Origin: Drosophila persimilis
Taxonomy: Eukaryota > Arthropoda > Insecta > Diptera > Drosophilidae
Direction: 5' to 3'
Length of the DNA: 64,000 nt
Assembly (NCBI RefSeq): GCF_003286085.1
Contig: NW_020825298.1
Location: 4,588,001-4,652,000, forward strand
This document shows positions 61,311-64,000 of this stretch, one piece after another. The notes beneath the pieces were generated by a model. The model was not told where the DNA came from. It did not search any database and was given only the letters and a program-made list of their open reading frames with translations. A program made the position numbers and the translations under genes. Numbering within the stretch: the stretch's first letter is position 1; each line of letters starts with the position of its first letter.

Positions 61311-62299
61311 TACAAGAGCTATGCAACAAAATACCATTAACATGGGTTTTTCCATTCTATAAAGGGGTATTCTTGAGTCGCAAAATCATAGTAATCCCCC
61401 TAGTTGTTGCTGCTGCTGTTGCAACGATTTAGTTGCAGGCCACTTGTCATGCGAGGAGGCAGCACCAACAGCCCCAACAGCCCCAACAGCCCCAGCAGCA
61501 GGCTTCTCCTCCAGAGCTGCCTTGGCCAAGTCTTCAAATTGCCAGTTAGCCAATCTGCTGCTCTCTCTCTCTTGCTCGCTCGCCCCACTCCAGCCCCAAT
61601 GGCAAACAATTCTCTCCCCGCTGCCCTCTATCAACACACCGCCTTGTCGTGGGGCACATTGGCCACATTTTTGCAGTCGTCGAGTGGCTTTGTTAGCGAT
61701 GCAGCGATTGCAACTTGTTCTGAACCGAACTGGTAGCCTCCAAGAAGGGGGCTGGACGGCTTGAGAGGGGCCGCATCCAAAACTGGCCACTTTACGGAGC
61801 TCTGGATGGGGCTGGACCCGCGCGCTGCGTGTGACCAGCGGAGAGAAAGACAAGAATTGGAGGGACAGAGATAGAGACAGAGACAGCTACAGAGAGGGGG
61901 AGAGAGAGGGAGAGGGAGCTGGGAGATTGCAATTTGAGGCGCAGCATCTGTGTGTGTGGGATTTCCAGTTGTTGCGACTGTGTTGCTGCTGCCCCTGTTG
62001 TTGGGTGGCATTTGAAACAATTTGAGCTAATTTCTGTAAATTGTAGATCTTATCAGGCACTGCGAATGCATACAAAAGGGATCCAGGGATCACTCCGAAG
62101 TTCAAATGGAGCTCAAGAGCCTGCAACAAAATAAGACACTTGATGGCACAGAGAGCTTAGGGTAAAGAAATGGGGGGACATTTAGGGGAAAACATTTGCT
62201 AAGGGAACAAATGATTAGGAGCAAGAAACCCCTAGATGAGAGCATAACTTGGGGTACAGGGAAAATTGTGAGGAGAATTTAAAGATCTTCGACTTATTT

Positions 62300-62970
62300 T
62301 GGGTTTGGAATTTTATAGAAATATTCAGAAAAATGGAGGGGTAGAATCTATCTATAATTAATGCTTAAAATACCTGAAAAATAAATCTTTGAATATAATC
62401 AAAGATTGCACACATCACAGATACTTTTTTCAGTCATAAATTTTTATATAAGGAAATATTTATAGTAAAATATAATAATAATTTATAGCCAAGGAATCAA
62501 AAAAATAAATTTTATTATGAGATTTAGAGTCTTTCCACTTAAAGAAAATTTTAATTCGAATTTTTTTTTAGGTTTAAAATTTTATAAAAATATTCAGATA
62601 CATGGAGGGGTAGAAACTATATAAATTTATACCCAATTTCCCTTATCAATTTTTATATACGTAAATATTTATTTTACAATAAATTAATAATTTATCGACG
62701 AAAAAAAAATGTTATTTAGAGGTTAAAAATATTGAAAATTGTAATTCAAAATTTTTTTGTATGTTCCGAATTTTATAGAAATATTTAGATACATAAAAAT
62801 TAACAAAAAACAGATAAACTCTATAAATTTATACCTAAAATACCAGAAAAAGAAATCTGGAAAAATCTTAGATTATGATCAAAGATTGTTCACTTCATAG
62901 ATACTTTTTTCCCTCATCCCTCAGTATTTACATATATAAGAAAATATTTATAGCCGACGAATAAAATAAA
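62300..62970. repeat. AT-rich tandem repeat, 3 diverged copies
   Basis: AATTTTATAGAAATATTCAG-type units start at 62309, 62578 and 62769. Copies 1 and 2 share ATGGAGGGGTAGAA; copies 1 and 3 share ATCAAAGATTG and ATAGATACTTTTTT/ACAGATACTTTTTT. The block ends about 100 bp from the ratchet-like site at 63081. Confidence 0.75.
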
Positions 62971-63075
62971 TAAGTTTGTAATTAAATAAGCATTTAAAAT
63001 GCAATTTAAAATTACCATATTGCCGTTTATTTTAATCAGCGTTTGATGTATGTAATGGCTGGGAAGAATCATTAA

Positions 63076-63108
63076 ACTCACCTGAAAAGAGAGAGAGAGA
63101 GAACCATT
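63076..63108 (-). promoter_or_regulatory. second recursive splice site, upstream of the visible exons
   Basis: On the minus strand a CT repeat and TTTTCAG are followed directly by GTGAGTTTAATG, with the junction at 63082/63081. The pyrimidine tract is long and the donor is consensus. A possible downstream donor (ATG/GTAATT, starting 63015) would define a 66-nt cryptic exon. The site implies transcription on this strand from a promoter beyond 64 kb and would leave 24.3 kb to the acceptor at 38795. It could instead be an ordinary exon that begins GTGAGT. Confidence 0.55.
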
Positions 63109-64000
63109 AGAGTATATGAATAATTTCCGGTACGATCAAGGTCAAATTTTGGTTAGAAAAACCAAAACCACAACCAAACTTATTCCTATTCAAGACTATC
63201 TTTCATGTGCAAAGAAAAAAGCAAAGACAGCGACAGCGACAGCGACAACGAGAGCAACAACCAGAGGCAGAAGACGGAAGAAGATGGTGGAGAAAACTTA
63301 ACCCAATTCAATGAACATATCTATGTCAACATGGTTGTTGTTGTTGTTGTTGTTTGAGTGTTATCAGGCCATAAATGTGCTTTGCGCAAAAAACAAGGAA
63401 AGAATTTAGAGGCGACACAGAGAGAGAGAGAGAGAGGGAAATGCCAGGCGGACAATCTATATTTGAAACAGTCAAACGGCAGGCAGGCAGAGCAATAACA
63501 AGAAAAAAGGCATCTAAAACTAGTCTGGCCAGATATTAGAGTATCTGTGCATCCAGCGGGTGGCTCTGCGGCTCTGCGGCTCTGTGGCTCTGCGGCCTGT
63601 ATCTGTGTGAGACCCATTTTGAGTTCAAGATTCTTTTGTTGCTCCAATCGTTCTCTCTGTCTCTTCCATTTCTCCACCAGAAAAGAGAGAGAAAGAGCCC
63701 CGAAAATGCAACTACTGTATGCATTGTAGAGATTTCAATTTGAATTGCATTTGATGTTTGAAGCTTAGTTGGATTTCCATTCGACGAAGGAGCCCACACC
63801 CCCACCCCCACCCCCGCCCTGTAACTAGTTGTGCCTCTGTCTAGAAGGAGGAAAACCCAAAGCCATTCATGTCTCGTTCCTTGTCCTCGTTCCTGGCTGC
63901 CTTTGAGATATTGCCAGAGCTGCCACACCAATACAATCGGAGAGGCAACTACACTGTCGAACACTCTCTAGCACGCCACACGCTTCAAAAGTTGCAACAA

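Larger units (their letters stand above)
58133..64000 (-). other. region upstream of the putative promoter; intron if a more distal promoter exists
   Basis: It contains GAGA tracts near 59.6 kb, three CAGATA/TATCTG hexamer clusters, a GATACCC relic at 61.27 kb, a TTGGTC hexamer repeat (61195-61222), the AT-rich triplicated block 62.3-62.97 kb and the second ratchet-like site. Frames such as 61386-61853 are repeat-driven. No coding exon is supported. Confidence 0.5.

Overview
The window looks like Drosophila nuclear DNA, and an obscura-group species is plausible. Introns are very long and rich in simple repeats: CA, CAG/CAA, GAGA, CAGATA and long poly-G. Splice sites fit Drosophila consensus, and the coding exons are rich in Gln, His, Asn and Ser homopolymers. 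The species call is inference only. There are no bacterial-style operons, rRNA or tRNA genes, or CRISPR arrays.

Nearly the whole window is the 5' half of one large minus-strand gene. I assign it to the fly orthologue of FNDC3 (fibronectin type III domain containing 3). Two coding exons are visible: 38656-37711 (315 codons plus 1 nt) and 5451-5279 (58 codons). They join in frame across a 32.3 kb intron, and the junction reads GPATVQM, matching the GPAQVPM segment of vertebrate FNDC3A/B. The FN3 repeats must lie beyond position 1. Upstream there is a non-coding leader with a 5-codon uORF (38795-38657) and a probable alternative first exon with GAGA-rich flanks (about 58.1-57.7 kb). More transcript probably lies beyond 64 kb.

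Two juxtaposed 3'/5' splice sites on the minus strand look like recursive-splicing ratchet points. One is at 24232/24231, inside the coding intron. The other is at 63082/63081, upstream of every visible exon. The 24.2 kb site also begins a 51-nt, in-frame, stop-free potential cassette exon that ends at a strong second donor.

Two intronless genes sit on the same strand inside the upstream intron: 54504-53128 (458 aa) and 52967-51144 (607 aa). They are diverged tandem paralogues sharing an N-terminal core that I do not recognise as any named domain. The 160-bp spacer has no AATAAA, but has an initiator plus ACA and CNAAATT motifs resembling spermatocyte promoters. A testis-expressed, fast-evolving nested pair is the working inference.

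The rest is intron: four locally tandem-duplicated AT-rich blocks (26.1, 42.5, 49.6 and 62.3 kb), a possible 243-bp TA-flanked MITE (36.7 kb), dispersed GATACCC...GGTATA relics, and many microsatellites. Apart from the features listed I see no convincing exon in these stretches, but short exons, microRNAs and enhancers cannot be excluded by eye.
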